Below, in pieces: positions 8,913 through 18,700 of a stretch of 38,967 nt of DNA. The notes under the pieces are model-generated. The model had not been told where the DNA came from, searched no databases, and saw only the letters and a program-made list of their open reading frames with translations. The translations under genes and the position numbers were made by a program. The DNA is taken from assembly GCA_006226965.1 (NCBI GenBank), contig SBGQ01000049.1, positions 1 to 38,967 on the forward strand. Reading direction: 5' to 3'. The stretch is from a bacterium (lineage in GTDB: Bacteria; Bacteroidota; Rhodothermia; Balneolales; M1805). Positions within the stretch are counted from its first letter, which is position 1. Every line of letters begins with the position of its first letter.

Positions 8913-9620
8913 TTACTTCCAAAGTAGAGTTCCTGCTTTTGTGATTGTTGTGGAATCACTAAGCGATTGAATGTAAAGAAAAGGAAAGTCAAATGACGTT
9001 TCCACAGGTTTAAATTCTTTGATAAATAGAGGAGTTTCAGCATCGGAACGTTTAACATGTAGTTCGTTTGATTTTGCTCCGGTTACAACCAATACTTTTC
9101 CAGATTCTGATTCAATAAAACCACTGTGATTGTAAATGTCTGAAATCCCTACTTGGATGCTTCCGGTTTTATTTAACGCCCAAAAATGGTCGCGAACCAT
9201 ATAAAATGTAATTGAACCTTGCTCAGATTGCGCCGCAACTACACCTGAGTGATTCACAAAAGTATTTCCTTGTTTGTTTTCTATTTGAACAACCGTTCCG
9301 GCGGGCGCAAAAACATGAATGTGAGGATACGTTTCTAACACGGATTCAGAACGTAATTCATCTGAAATAAGGGCATTAGAGCCCGTTTGCTTAACATCTA
9401 AAGCATAGTGATTTTTCAGTTTCTTTGGGAATTTCCATTCAATTTTTGCACTGGTTTCAGATGAGGATTCGATAAACACAGAGCTGGATTTTGTTCTGAT
9501 GATAATGGTATCAGATTCAGCTAAGTTTTTAGATGCGTGGATGTTAGGCGAGGAATAATAAGTTGCTGCCGAACATGACATCAAAAAGAAAAGAATCCAA
9601 AAGTGGCGTAAATAGTTCAC
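8913..9620 (-). CDS. Putative lipoprotein with beta-helix (DUF4097-like) repeats
   Basis: A 235-residue protein starting with GTG. Its N-terminus has a hydrophobic run ending FFLMSC, a lipobox, so it is probably a lipoprotein. The rest is beta-rich with repeating short strands such as VQIENKQGNTFV and SGFIESESGKVLV, resembling the right-handed beta-helix of DUF4097/DUF2807 'putative adhesin' proteins. That resemblance is by pattern only. There is no catalytic motif and no C-terminal sorting domain. The stop codon lies only 5 nt before the start of the thioredoxin-like lipoprotein, so the pair is probably translationally coupled and acts in the same envelope compartment. The 87 bp upstream separate it from the ligase gene. 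No function can be assigned. Confidence 0.72.
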   Translation of the reverse strand: MNYLRHFWILFFLMSCSAATYYSSPNIHASKNLAESDTIIIRTKSSSVFIESSSETSAKIEWKFPKKLKNHYALDVKQTGSNALISDELRSESVLETYPHIHVFAPAGTVVQIENKQGNTFVNHSGVVAAQSEQGSITFYMVRDHFWALNKTGSIQVGISDIYNHSGFIESESGKVLVVTGAKSNELHVKRSDAETPLFIKEFKPVETSFDFPFLYIQSLSDSTTITKAGTLLWK

Positions 9621-9707
9621 GTGTTTTTTGTTTAAAATCTGCGCGGAAAGATAGGTTTTTTACTGATTAAACCCGAAAATGATGCTTTACAAATAGGGTT
9701 AGCAGTT

Positions 9708-11438
9708 TCAAGCGGTCGGAAAAATCAAAAAAGGTTCGACAAAGTTTTTTAATCGTTTTCGGTGTAATTGAGCTTCGTAAAGTTTTTTTACATCGTCCAG
9801 ATTATCAACATCATATATGCTTAAATCGTGGCGAATTGCTTTAAAACGAGGTAAACGAAGTGTATAGCCGGCTTTAGTTCGTTTGTTTAATTGCACTTCT
9901 TCAAATTCGAGTTCAATTACAATTTGCGGTTTTAAACCCAAAGTAGGACCAAAACGATCCAGAATAATTCCACGAATTTCTTTGTTCAACCATCTGAGCT
10001 CATCGTCCGTGTAACCGCCATACGCTTTTCCAATCGGGACGAAGTAGGGTTCTTCATTTTTTTTATGATGATTGGCCCGAATTCCCAATGTAAAATCGGA
10101 ATAATAACCGCCTCGTTTGCCGCTTCCGGCATGGGCGTATAATAAAACGGTATCCAAGCTTCCTGCGGGTTCTTTTACTTTAATCCATTGGTTGCCACGT
10201 TGGCCAAATTCATAGGAAGAATCCGTTCGTTTAAGCATTAAACCTTCATTTCCGTGCTCTCGTGCGATATCGAATCTGGATTTAACATCGTCTAAAGTTT
10301 GAACCGAATAGCTAAGTGAAATAGGAAGTTTATGCGTTACCGATACTGTTTCTAAATACAATTTTCGTTCTGAAAGTGTTTTTTTGATGAGCAATTCTTT
10401 GCCTTCTGCCAGTATATCATAAGCGATAAAAGCAACCGGAAATTCATCTAACAGGGCTTTGGTCGGTTTCTTAACTCCCATTCGTTTTTGCAATAACTGA
10501 AACGGTAGGATTTCATCATCTTTGAATACGATAATTTCACCATCCAAAATGAGTTGGTCTAAACCACGATTCAGAAAAAATGATTGAAGTTCCGGAAAGC
10601 TTTCAGTTATCGGATTTAAATCACGAGAGAATAATTCAACTTTGCCATCAGCAATATGTGCCTGACATCGCATCCCGTCAAATTTTTCTTCACAAATAAA
10701 GCCTGAAAAATCAGTAATTTGAACGGTGTGTAAAGGACTCGCTAACATAAAAGCCAAAGGTTTAAAAAAGCTGAACTGTACTTCTTGTAAAGTGTCTTTG
10801 CCGGAACGTTCCAAGGTTTTTTCTAGGGACCCGGTTAGCATGTGCGCATAACGAATGTCTTCCAAAGGCTGCGAAAAAGCCGACGCAATTGCACGCAAAA
10901 TGCTTTTTTCTTCGAACCCAATCCGTAGTGAATACTGGTGCATGACTCGGATAGCGTATTTAATTTCAACGGGAGTTAAGGTTGACCAAAGCCTGTGAAG
11001 TTCTCGAAGTTTTTCTTCTTTCGATTTGATATCAGCCAGATGAACAAAGAAAGCGGCAATTTCTGATAAAGAATGTAGTTCTGGGCTTCTTTTTTGGATG
11101 CCGATCGGCCAGGCTTCCATCAATTTTTCGATAGCTTCAGAAGATGACCCGGTTGCTGTTTTACAAGCTCGAAAAACATAATCATAGTCGAGTTCCAAGA
11201 AGGCACAAGCGGCTTCAGCAATGGTTTTGTGTCCGATTGAAAGGCGTTTTTTTTCGATAGCTGCAAATGCACCTTCACCGAAGAAACGAACCGCCAGTTT
11301 TTGATTGGCGCTATCCGGTAATGATTTCAAATAGTAAGCACAGATTTCAGCTTTTTCCGAATTACTTCGTGTGTCGGCGATGAGTTGCGCCGTTTCTGCA
11401 AAATGTTTAAAACTGACGATATAATCGGATTCGCTCAT
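9708..11438 (-). CDS. ATP-dependent DNA ligase
   Basis: Seals DNA nicks through a lysyl-AMP intermediate. The 576-residue protein has an N-terminal DNA-binding domain (about 1-220), an adenylation domain with motif I EKFDGMR (251-257; nucleophile K252), motif III AYDIL (339-343), motif IV EGLMLKR (398-404), motif V WIKVKEP (418-424), and an OB domain ending with the motif VI-like RLPRFKAIRHD. There are no LigD polymerase or phosphoesterase domains, so this is the stand-alone ligase type that travels with a dedicated exonuclease. Its ATG overlaps the stop of that exonuclease gene by 4 bp (ATGA), which argues for translational coupling. It should act beside, not instead of, the NAD-dependent replicative ligase, which is not in this window. 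It is the last gene of the operon headed by oxyR. Confidence 0.93.
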   Translation of the reverse strand: MSESDYIVSFKHFAETAQLIADTRSNSEKAEICAYYLKSLPDSANQKLAVRFFGEGAFAAIEKKRLSIGHKTIAEAACAFLELDYDYVFRACKTATGSSSEAIEKLMEAWPIGIQKRSPELHSLSEIAAFFVHLADIKSKEEKLRELHRLWSTLTPVEIKYAIRVMHQYSLRIGFEEKSILRAIASAFSQPLEDIRYAHMLTGSLEKTLERSGKDTLQEVQFSFFKPLAFMLASPLHTVQITDFSGFICEEKFDGMRCQAHIADGKVELFSRDLNPITESFPELQSFFLNRGLDQLILDGEIIVFKDDEILPFQLLQKRMGVKKPTKALLDEFPVAFIAYDILAEGKELLIKKTLSERKLYLETVSVTHKLPISLSYSVQTLDDVKSRFDIAREHGNEGLMLKRTDSSYEFGQRGNQWIKVKEPAGSLDTVLLYAHAGSGKRGGYYSDFTLGIRANHHKKNEEPYFVPIGKAYGGYTDDELRWLNKEIRGIILDRFGPTLGLKPQIVIELEFEEVQLNKRTKAGYTLRLPRFKAIRHDLSIYDVDNLDDVKKLYEAQLHRKRLKNFVEPFLIFPTA

Positions 11439-12433
11439 GAATCTTCTCCGCGCTCATGCTCTCCCAATGGCTGTGCGTCAAATCCATTTTTCTGTAGGAA
11501 GTAACAAACCATATCAGGGTTTGGGCTGTGAGTGATGTAGGTTTTTTTGGGTTTAAGCTGCTCTACTACACGTAATAATTCATAAAAGTCTATATGATCT
11601 GAAAGTGGAATTCGAGCATCAATAATCATTTGCTGACGGCGAGCTTCCAACGCTGCCCAACCGGAAACATAGGCTACTTTTTGTTTGCTGATTTTTTGAA
11701 CGCTGCCAGAATCCAATGCATTGGAAGGTATAATTAATGCTCTGCCTTGATGCGAGCTATCGCCCAATTTTTTGTAATTACCCAAATGGAATCCATACTG
11801 CTCGTACACCTTGCATAATTCGAATCCGGCATCATGAATCGTCATTGGTATTTCTGCTTTGGCTAAAGCGTGCATCACTTCCTGACCTTTTCCCAAATTG
11901 TAAGCCAAGAAAATGGGTGTATAACCGTTGTTAAGATGCTTTTTTGCAAAATCAACTATTGATTTATCTAAAAATTCCTGCGGTTTCCATTTATAAATGG
12001 GTAAACCGAAAGTGGCTTCAGCAATAAAAATATCAATAGGTTTTTCGGGAAAAAAACAGCCTTCGCTAACTGGTGAAGCCGGGTATTTAAAATCTCCCGT
12101 GTATAATAAGTTGCCTTTTTCAGATTCAATGAAAATTTGTGCTGAGCCTAGAATATGCCCGGCAGGAAAAAGAGTAATTCGTGCAACATCGGTTTCAAAC
12201 GGAGTATAGAAATCTAGTTTTTCGTAATCGCCTTTAAAACCTCGGGCAATCATCAAATCTATTGTAGCCGGACTCGCTAAAATCGGTCGTTTTGTTTTGT
12301 GTGGAACGTGATCGGCATGTGCGTGCGAAATTACTTGGATAAGATGCTGTGAAAAACGCGTATCTAAGCCAATTTTAAGCTCAGGAAGTACAATTCCGTG
12401 TCCGTGCGCATGTTCCAGTTCAAATTGAATCAT
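11435..12433 (-). CDS. Ligase-associated DNA exonuclease (metallo-beta-lactamase/beta-CASP)
   Basis: A 332-residue predicted metal-dependent nuclease of the SNM1/Artemis-like beta-CASP superfamily, the type repeatedly found next to ATP-dependent ligases. The metal motif HAHADH is at 37-42, AGHILGSAQ with H93 at 91-99, and YTGDF with D114 at 111-115. The later DARIPLSDHIDF and THSPNP supply the beta-CASP histidines. It presumably trims DNA ends before sealing by the ligase, whose start overlaps its stop by 4 bp. The gene lies 46 nt after the small membrane-protein gene. The third usual member of this set, a ligase-associated helicase, is absent from the window. RNA-processing beta-CASP enzymes are an alternative, but the ligase neighbour favours DNA. 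Confidence 0.88.
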   Translation of the reverse strand: MIQFELEHAHGHGIVLPELKIGLDTRFSQHLIQVISHAHADHVPHKTKRPILASPATIDLMIARGFKGDYEKLDFYTPFETDVARITLFPAGHILGSAQIFIESEKGNLLYTGDFKYPASPVSEGCFFPEKPIDIFIAEATFGLPIYKWKPQEFLDKSIVDFAKKHLNNGYTPIFLAYNLGKGQEVMHALAKAEIPMTIHDAGFELCKVYEQYGFHLGNYKKLGDSSHQGRALIIPSNALDSGSVQKISKQKVAYVSGWAALEARRQQMIIDARIPLSDHIDFYELLRVVEQLKPKKTYITHSPNPDMVCYFLQKNGFDAQPLGEHERGEDS

Positions 12434-12479
12434 GCAGTCAAAATAGGAGTTTGAATGAAAAATCTGTACTCAAAAAAGA

Positions 12480-12896
12480 TTAAATCGTAAAATACAGAAC
12501 GGCAAAAGTTGCTAAGCCCATCATAAGAAAAAGAGCTCCGGTTCTTTGGAAAAATCGTTCGAGTCCTGCAGGATTCGCTTTCCAAAATGTTCTGAATGAT
12601 TCCCAATTCACCAAAATTCTTCCGAAAATGAACATCATGCTGAAAATCCAGATTGTATAAACTAAATTGACCCACGAAAAAGGAGAAAAGGATAGAATTA
12701 AACTCACAACGGTAAACAGGAAGAGATAACGAAGTGGACGAATAGCTTTCGCAGGAGCTTTTTCATCATCCAAAGAATCTCTGGTAGATGTAGAAATAGA
12801 CGTCGGGCTAAACATCCAAATAAATCCCTGAATGCTAAAAAGTGCAGACAGGAAGAAGTAATACAAGATAAACCACTTTAGAGCAAAGGCTTCCAT
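12480..12896 (-). CDS. Small four-helix membrane protein of unknown function
   Basis: About 138 residues with four hydrophobic segments (roughly 8-28, 55-70, 72-92 and 115-137, counted from the ATG) and a charged loop rich in S, T, D and E between the first two. I do not recognise a family. The start is taken as the ATG at 12894-12896, which overlaps the oxyR stop in a TGATG arrangement, typical of translational coupling; a TTG one codon upstream is possible but less likely. It sits between oxyR and the exonuclease gene, so it belongs to the same transcript. Its link to peroxide response or DNA repair is by position only. Confidence 0.72.
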   Translation of the reverse strand: MEAFALKWFILYYFFLSALFSIQGFIWMFSPTSISTSTRDSLDDEKAPAKAIRPLRYLFLFTVVSLILSFSPFSWVNLVYTIWIFSMMFIFGRILVNWESFRTFWKANPAGLERFFQRTGALFLMMGLATFAVLYFTI

Positions 12897-13810
12897 CAAG
12901 AAGATTGTTTAACCAAATCGGTTGGAACACAACTTAAAATATGGTCTCGCAATGCGTGAAGCATTTTGTTTTTAGTATATAAACGACCAAAAACCATTTT
13001 TACATTTCTTCCCAATTGTCGGTTCGAGAATGTTCTTACGTGTTTTTTTTGTGTTTCTGATAATCCGCTGTATGTGAGGTATGGCAGAATAGTCATTCCT
13101 TTACCTTGATCTACAATTCGGATTAAGGTTTCGAGGTTTCCGCTTTCAAATTGAACATTACGATCGCGCTGTGATTTTACTTTTTTACACAAATCGATGG
13201 ATTGATCACGCAAACAATGTCCTTCGCTGAGCAACCACATTTGATCTGATTCAAGGTCGTCCAGTTCGAGCGATTCTTTCTTTAAGAGCGGATGATTTTC
13301 TGATAAGTACACATCGAAGGGTTCGAAATACAAACTCAATTCTTTAAACTGATTTCCGGGAAGCGGTGTGCCGATAATACCGGCATCTAACTGATCGTCC
13401 TGCAATTTGCTGAGAATATCTCTGGTAAGTAATTCTTCAAAAATGAGCTGAATAGTAGGATATTTTTCAGTGAATGTGTGTAAAAACAAGGGGATTAAAT
13501 TGGAAGCAACTGTCGGGATAATTCCGATTCGGAACGTTCCTTCCATTTCATCTTTGTTGGATTCAATGATGGTTTGAATATGCTGAGCTTCTTTTAAAAC
13601 GATGCGAGCTTGTTCAATAATTTTAGCTCCGACTTCTGTCGGGATAACAGGTTGTTTGCTTCGGTCGAAAATAACAACACCTAACTCGTCTTCCAGTTTT
13701 TGAATTTGCATACTGAGAGTCGGCTGAGTAACAAAAGACTTTTCGGCTGCCGTTGCAAAATGTCGATAGGTATCAACCGCAACGATATAACTAAGTTGTG
13801 TAAGTGTCAT
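12896..13810 (-). CDS. oxyR: OxyR-type peroxide-sensing LysR regulator
   Basis: A LysR-family activator of 304 residues: N-terminal winged helix-turn-helix (about 1-60, TQPTLSMQIQKLEDELG forming the recognition region) and a C-terminal regulatory domain. The redox switch is preserved: GHCLRDQSIDLC gives C199 and C208, nine residues apart and at the same numbers as the peroxidatic and resolving cysteines of the E. coli protein. This is strong sequence evidence for a disulfide-switched H2O2 sensor rather than a generic LysR. It heads a minus-strand operon with a membrane protein, a DNA exonuclease and an ATP-dependent ligase. Two 8-bp direct repeats (AATCAAAC, 15 bp apart) lie just upstream and may be part of its control region. 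Confidence 0.92.
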   Translation of the reverse strand: MTLTQLSYIVAVDTYRHFATAAEKSFVTQPTLSMQIQKLEDELGVVIFDRSKQPVIPTEVGAKIIEQARIVLKEAQHIQTIIESNKDEMEGTFRIGIIPTVASNLIPLFLHTFTEKYPTIQLIFEELLTRDILSKLQDDQLDAGIIGTPLPGNQFKELSLYFEPFDVYLSENHPLLKKESLELDDLESDQMWLLSEGHCLRDQSIDLCKKVKSQRDRNVQFESGNLETLIRIVDQGKGMTILPYLTYSGLSETQKKHVRTFSNRQLGRNVKMVFGRLYTKNKMLHALRDHILSCVPTDLVKQSS

Positions 13811-13994
13811 TATAAATCAAACTAGATGTAATCAAACAGGCTCTAATTTACGTGAAAACCCAAGTTAATTCATTGAAAAGTTCAAGGCTTGCATAACTTT
13901 AGGAAAGTAAGGCTGAAACGTAAAATTATGTTTAAAATTTAGGCTGCTTCGCTTGTCTTGCATATTTTCCATTAAGCAATTCTTGATTTGAACC

Positions 13995-14273
13995 ATGATA
14001 AAAAGTTTGAGAATTATCGTACAGGGAAAGGTACAGGGCGTTGGTTTCCGTTACTTTGCTTATCAAAAAGCAAATGAGTTGAACCTTACCGGTTCAGTCG
14101 AGAATTTAGATGACGGATCGGTAAAAGTGATAGCAATCGGACAAAATGAAAAATTGAGCGCATACATTCACCTATTAAGAGAAGGGCCGCCATTTTCTAG
14201 AGTTTCATCCGTTAATTTTGATGAAATTGAATATTCGTTGGAACATAATTCGTTTAAAATTGTTAGGTCGTAA
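13995..14273 (+). CDS. acyP: Acylphosphatase
   Basis: Hydrolyses acyl phosphates such as carbamoyl or 1,3-bisphosphoglycerate carboxyl-phosphate bonds; a small cytoplasmic enzyme. The 92-residue length is typical. The signature GKVQGVGFRYF (11-21) carries the phosphate-binding loop and catalytic R19, and the second motif GSVENLDDGSV (33-43) carries catalytic N37. It is the first gene of a compact plus-strand set; its stop is 3 nt before the 2H phosphodiesterase gene. It is divergent from oxyR across 184 bp. Confidence 0.93.
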   Translation: MIKSLRIIVQGKVQGVGFRYFAYQKANELNLTGSVENLDDGSVKVIAIGQNEKLSAYIHLLREGPPFSRVSSVNFDEIEYSLEHNSFKIVRS

Positions 14274-14276
14274 GTT

Positions 14277-14858
14277 ATGGTTAGGATGTTTACGGCAATT
14301 CCAGTTGAGGACAGTCTTAGTAAAAAATTAGCGCAGGTTCGAACTGACTTAAAAGGAGCCCAGTGGGTTTCTCCTGAGCAGTTTCATATTACCCTAGTTT
14401 TTATGGGTGATGTGAACGTATATCTGTATCGCCAAATTCGTCAACAGTTAAAAGCAATCGATTTTAAATCCTTTGAAATAAAAGTAGAAGGAATAGAACT
14501 GTTTTACGATGCACAAGGTGAACCAACTGTTTTATATGCAAAAGTTCACGAGTCAGAAGAAATTAAAGCTCTTCAATTAGAATTGGCGAATTTAATCAGC
14601 ATGTTCCATCCGAATCTGAAACTCGTTCATTCTTTTCATCCACACATTACCTTGGCACGTTTACATAAAACGCCAAAGGAAGAAGTAGAGCAATTTGTGT
14701 CCTATTTCCGGAATCATGAATGTTGTAAAACAGAGGTAAAAGAATTCAATTTGTACTCATCTCGAACAACGCCAATCGGAAGTGTTTACACCAAATTAGA
14801 GTCTTATGAATCGATTCCGAAAGAAGAACTCGATTATTCAGATTATCAGATATTCTAG
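14277..14858 (+). CDS. thpR: RNA 2',3'-cyclic phosphodiesterase (2H family)
   Basis: A 193-residue member of the 2H phosphoesterase (LigT/ThpR) family, which opens 2',3'-cyclic phosphates on RNA ends to 2'-phosphates. Both H-x-T signatures are present: FHITL with H37/T39 and HPHITLARL with H123/T125, about 86 residues apart as the family requires. The first ATG is 3 nt after the acylphosphatase stop; a second in-frame ATG nine bases on (before FTAIPV) matches the usual family N-terminus equally well. The stop codon directly abuts the ATG of the dehydrogenase, so all three genes are probably one transcript. The physiological substrate in this lineage is unknown. Confidence 0.9.
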   Translation: MVRMFTAIPVEDSLSKKLAQVRTDLKGAQWVSPEQFHITLVFMGDVNVYLYRQIRQQLKAIDFKSFEIKVEGIELFYDAQGEPTVLYAKVHESEEIKALQLELANLISMFHPNLKLVHSFHPHITLARLHKTPKEEVEQFVSYFRNHECCKTEVKEFNLYSSRTTPIGSVYTKLESYESIPKEELDYSDYQIF

Positions 14859-15605
14859 ATGAAAAAACGTGTTTTATTGATTACCGGTGCAAGTAAAGGA
14901 ATTGGACTTTCACTGGCAAAATCGGCGCTTGAGTCAGGCTTTGACGTGTATAATTTTAGCAGGACTGAAGGCGATTTTACTCATCCCAATTTGCATTTTA
15001 TTCCGATTGATTTAGTTGATACAATTTCGGCAGTTGCAAAAGTCGATTCAGTACTAAAAAGTCTGCAGCTAAAAGATTATGATACCATAGGTTTAATCAA
15101 TAATGCCGGAGTTTTGGAACCCATGTATCCGATGGGAAAAACATCCAAACCGGAATTAATTGAAGAGCATTTTTCCGTTAATACGATTTCTCCGATAGCA
15201 TTATCTGAGCTGTTTATTCATGAGTTAAATCGAATAGATACTTACAAGTTTATTTTAAACGTCGGTTCCGGTGCCGCTGATTATCCATATGAAGGTTGGG
15301 CGAATTATGGAGCTTCAAAAGCAGCGTTGCATTATTTCACCAAAACAGTTGCGCTCGAACAAAAAAAAGTTTCTAATCCTGTTATTCTGGCATTATTCAA
15401 TCCCGGAAGAACAAATACACAGATGCAAACTCAAATCAGAAGCGCATCACAAGAAGATTTTCCGTTCACAGAGAGTTTTATTCAAGCTTATGAGCAAGGA
15501 AAACTCAACTCGCCGGATGTTATGGCTGAGGAGCTCATCAAGAAAATAAATAACAAAACGATTTTACAAGGTGACGAGATTAGTCACAAGGACTTGTTAA
15601 GTTAA
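14859..15605 (+). CDS. Short-chain dehydrogenase/reductase (sepiapterin-reductase-like)
   Basis: A 248-residue classical SDR oxidoreductase: TGASKGIG (9-16) for NAD(P) binding, NNAG (81-84), catalytic S137, and Y150-x3-K154 in the YGASK motif. The FSRTEGDF segment after the second strand and the NPGRTNTQM region resemble sepiapterin/benzil-reductase-like SDRs, but the substrate cannot be read from sequence. Its ATG follows the preceding stop with no gap, so it is tightly coupled to thpR. Likely NADP preference (an Arg, R35, follows strand 2) is an inference. Confidence 0.87.
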   Translation: MKKRVLLITGASKGIGLSLAKSALESGFDVYNFSRTEGDFTHPNLHFIPIDLVDTISAVAKVDSVLKSLQLKDYDTIGLINNAGVLEPMYPMGKTSKPELIEEHFSVNTISPIALSELFIHELNRIDTYKFILNVGSGAADYPYEGWANYGASKAALHYFTKTVALEQKKVSNPVILALFNPGRTNTQMQTQIRSASQEDFPFTESFIQAYEQGKLNSPDVMAEELIKKINNKTILQGDEISHKDLLS

Positions 15606-15756
15606 TTCAAAATTGCAGCCTGCATAAAATACTTTTCAACAAATCGACGATTTTCAGGACTTGGTAAATCGAGCACAAAATCAAGAGTGAAAAACCCGAA
15701 GATTTGTATTAATATGTGGGCTTCTGATTCATCTTTTCAGGTACTTTGTTCGTCTC

Positions 15757-18700
15757 ATGAAATTCTCGCATCTACATACACATACCCAATTTTCTCTGCT
15801 CGACGGAGCCGCGTCCATCAAGAAGTTATATGCAAAAGCTATAAAAGATAATATGCCTGCGATTGCCATAACCGACCACGGAAATATGTTCGGTGTGTTC
15901 GATTTTGTGGCTGAGGCATACAATCATAAAGATGCAAACGGAAATCCATTAGTTAAACCAATTGTAGGTTGCGAATTTTATATAACGGAAGACCGACACA
16001 GAAAATCGTTTTCGAAAGAAGATAAAGACCCGCGTCACCATCAACTCTTTTTAGCAAAAAATGAAATCGGGTATAAAAATCTGGTGAAGATGACTTCACT
16101 TGGATATATAGAAGGGTTGTATTCAAAATATCCCAGAATTGATAAAGAATTGGTTTTAAAACACCATGAAGGATTGATTGCTACTACTTGTTGTTTAGGT
16201 GCTTTGGTGCCGCAAACGATTTTGACCAAAGGCGAAGCAGAAGCGGAAAAAGAGTTTTTGTGGTGGTTAGATATTTTTGGTGAAGACTATTATGTAGAAT
16301 TGCAACGTCACGGAATTGGCGAACAGGAAAAAGTGAATGAAATTCTGCTCAAATTCGCGAAAAAGCATAATGTGAAGATTATTGCAAGTAACGACTCGCA
16401 TTATGTTGACCAGCAAGATGCCAACGCCCACGATATTTTGTTATGTATCAACACGGGCGAAAAACAAAGTACTCCAGGTTTTGATGATTTTATAAACGAT
16501 GATACACAGGTAAAAAACCGACGCTTTAAATTTCCGAACGATCAGTTTTTCTTTAAAACAACTGAGCAAATGAGCAAAACCTTCGGGGATTTGCCGCAAG
16601 CGATTGACAATACCAACGAAATTGTAGACAAAGTAACTGCGCTTAAGTTAAAGCGAGACATTCTTTTACCGAACTATCAGGTTCCGATTGAATTTACATC
16701 ACAGGATGATTATCTCGTTCACTTAACATGGCAAGGCGCCAAACAACGTTATTCAGAACTAACTCCAGCCATCGAAGAACGCATTAATTTTGAATTGCAT
16801 ACCATTAAAACGATGGGATTTGCGGGTTACTTCCTCATCGTATCAGATTTTATAAAAGCGGGGCGTGATTTAGGCGTTTTCGTGGGTCCGGGACGTGGTT
16901 CGGCTGCCGGAAGTGTGGTGGCTTATTGTATTGGAATCACGAATATAGACCCGATGAAGTACGGTTTGCTGTTCGAGCGTTTCTTGAATCCTGATCGTAA
17001 ATCCATGCCCGATATTGATACGGATTTTGATGATGAAGGTCGCCAAAAGGTAATCGACTACGTTGTTAAGAAATACGGGAAAAACCAAGTGGCTCATATT
17101 GTTACCTACGGTACTATGGCTGCAAAAATGTCGATCAAAGACGTTGCCCGAGTAATTGATTTACCGCTTGCCGAATCCAACGCTTTAGCAAAATTAGTTC
17201 CTGATAAACCCGGAATTTCACTGAAACGTGTTTTACATGCACCTATCACAGAATCAGAAAAAAAGGATAGCAGTGAAAAAGCGTTATCCGAGAAAGAAGG
17301 TTTGCGTGATGAAGATTTAGTAAATGTTCGCGAAATCAGAAAGATTTATGATGATGAAAGTGATTTGCGCTCATCTATTCTAAAAGAAGCCGAAATTTTG
17401 GAAGGTTCTGTCCGAAATACCGGGATTCATGCAGCCGGAATTATTATCGCGCCGGACGATTTAACGAATATTCTTCCTGTAGCCGCAACCAAAGATGTTG
17501 AGCTTTTGATTACACAATATGAAGGCAGTATCATTGAAGATGCCGGTGTAATTAAGATGGACTTTTTGGGGCTGAAAACACTCACTATTATCAAAACTGC
17601 GCTAAAACTCATCAAGAAAAATTATGGAGTTGAGATAGAAATCGACTCGATACCATTAGATGATAAAAAAACATACGAGTTGTATCAGCGTGGGGAAACG
17701 AATGCTACATTCCAGTTTGAAAGTACAGGGATGCAGAAATATTTGCGCGATCTAAAGCCCGACGTTTTTGAGGATTTAATTGCAATGAACGCACTTTATC
17801 GTCCGGGACCTTTGCAATACATTCCACAATTCATCAACAGAAAGCTTGGAAAAGAAGAAATAATCTACGACTTACCTGAACAACAAGAATATCTGGAAGA
17901 AACGTACGGAGTTACGGTTTATCAGGAACAGGTAATGTTACTTTCTCAGAAGTTAGCCGGATTTACAAAAGGAGATGCCGACGTTCTTCGTAAAGCGATG
18001 GGTAAGAAGCAAAAAGCCGTTCTGGATAAGATGAAAATCAAGTTTATGGAAGGTGCCTTGCAAAAAGGGTTGCCCGAAGCTAAACTCGAGAAAGTATGGA
18101 CGGATTGGGAAGCATTTGCGCAATATGCGTTTAATAAATCGCACTCTACATGTTATGCTTTTGTAGCCTATCAAACCGGATATTTAAAAGCTCATTATCC
18201 CGCAGAATACATGGCGGCTGTTCTCACCCATAACATGAACGATATCAAAAAAGTCTCGTTTTTTATGGAGGAAGCACGCCGAATGGGAATCGCCGTAGAT
18301 CCGCCGTCAATCAACACTGGAGAAGCAGAATTCACAGTAGTTGATGGCCGAATTCAGTACGGTTTGGTAGCTATTAAAGGTGTTGGAACGGCTGCGGTTG
18401 AAGGTTTGGTTGAAGAACGCAACAAAAACGGGAAATATAAAAGTATTTTTGAGTGTGTTTCCCGAAATGATATGCGAAGCATGAACCGGAAAACCTTGGA
18501 ATCCTTGATTCAAGCAGGTGCTTTCGATTCCTTGCACATGAACCGCGCACAACTCATCGAAAGTCTAGATGATGTGGTGAATTATTCCGCTCGATTGCAG
18601 CATGAAAAAGCTATGTCTCAGGCTTCTTTGTTTGGCGGAAATACAAATGGTTCGTTTTTGGCCGAACCCAAATTGAGAGATATTCCGGCTTGGACAAATC

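Noticed and set aside
12430-12675. 81-codon minus-strand frame overlapping the small membrane protein
   Set aside because: It shares most of its length with the better-supported frame, which has four membrane helices and a coupled start.
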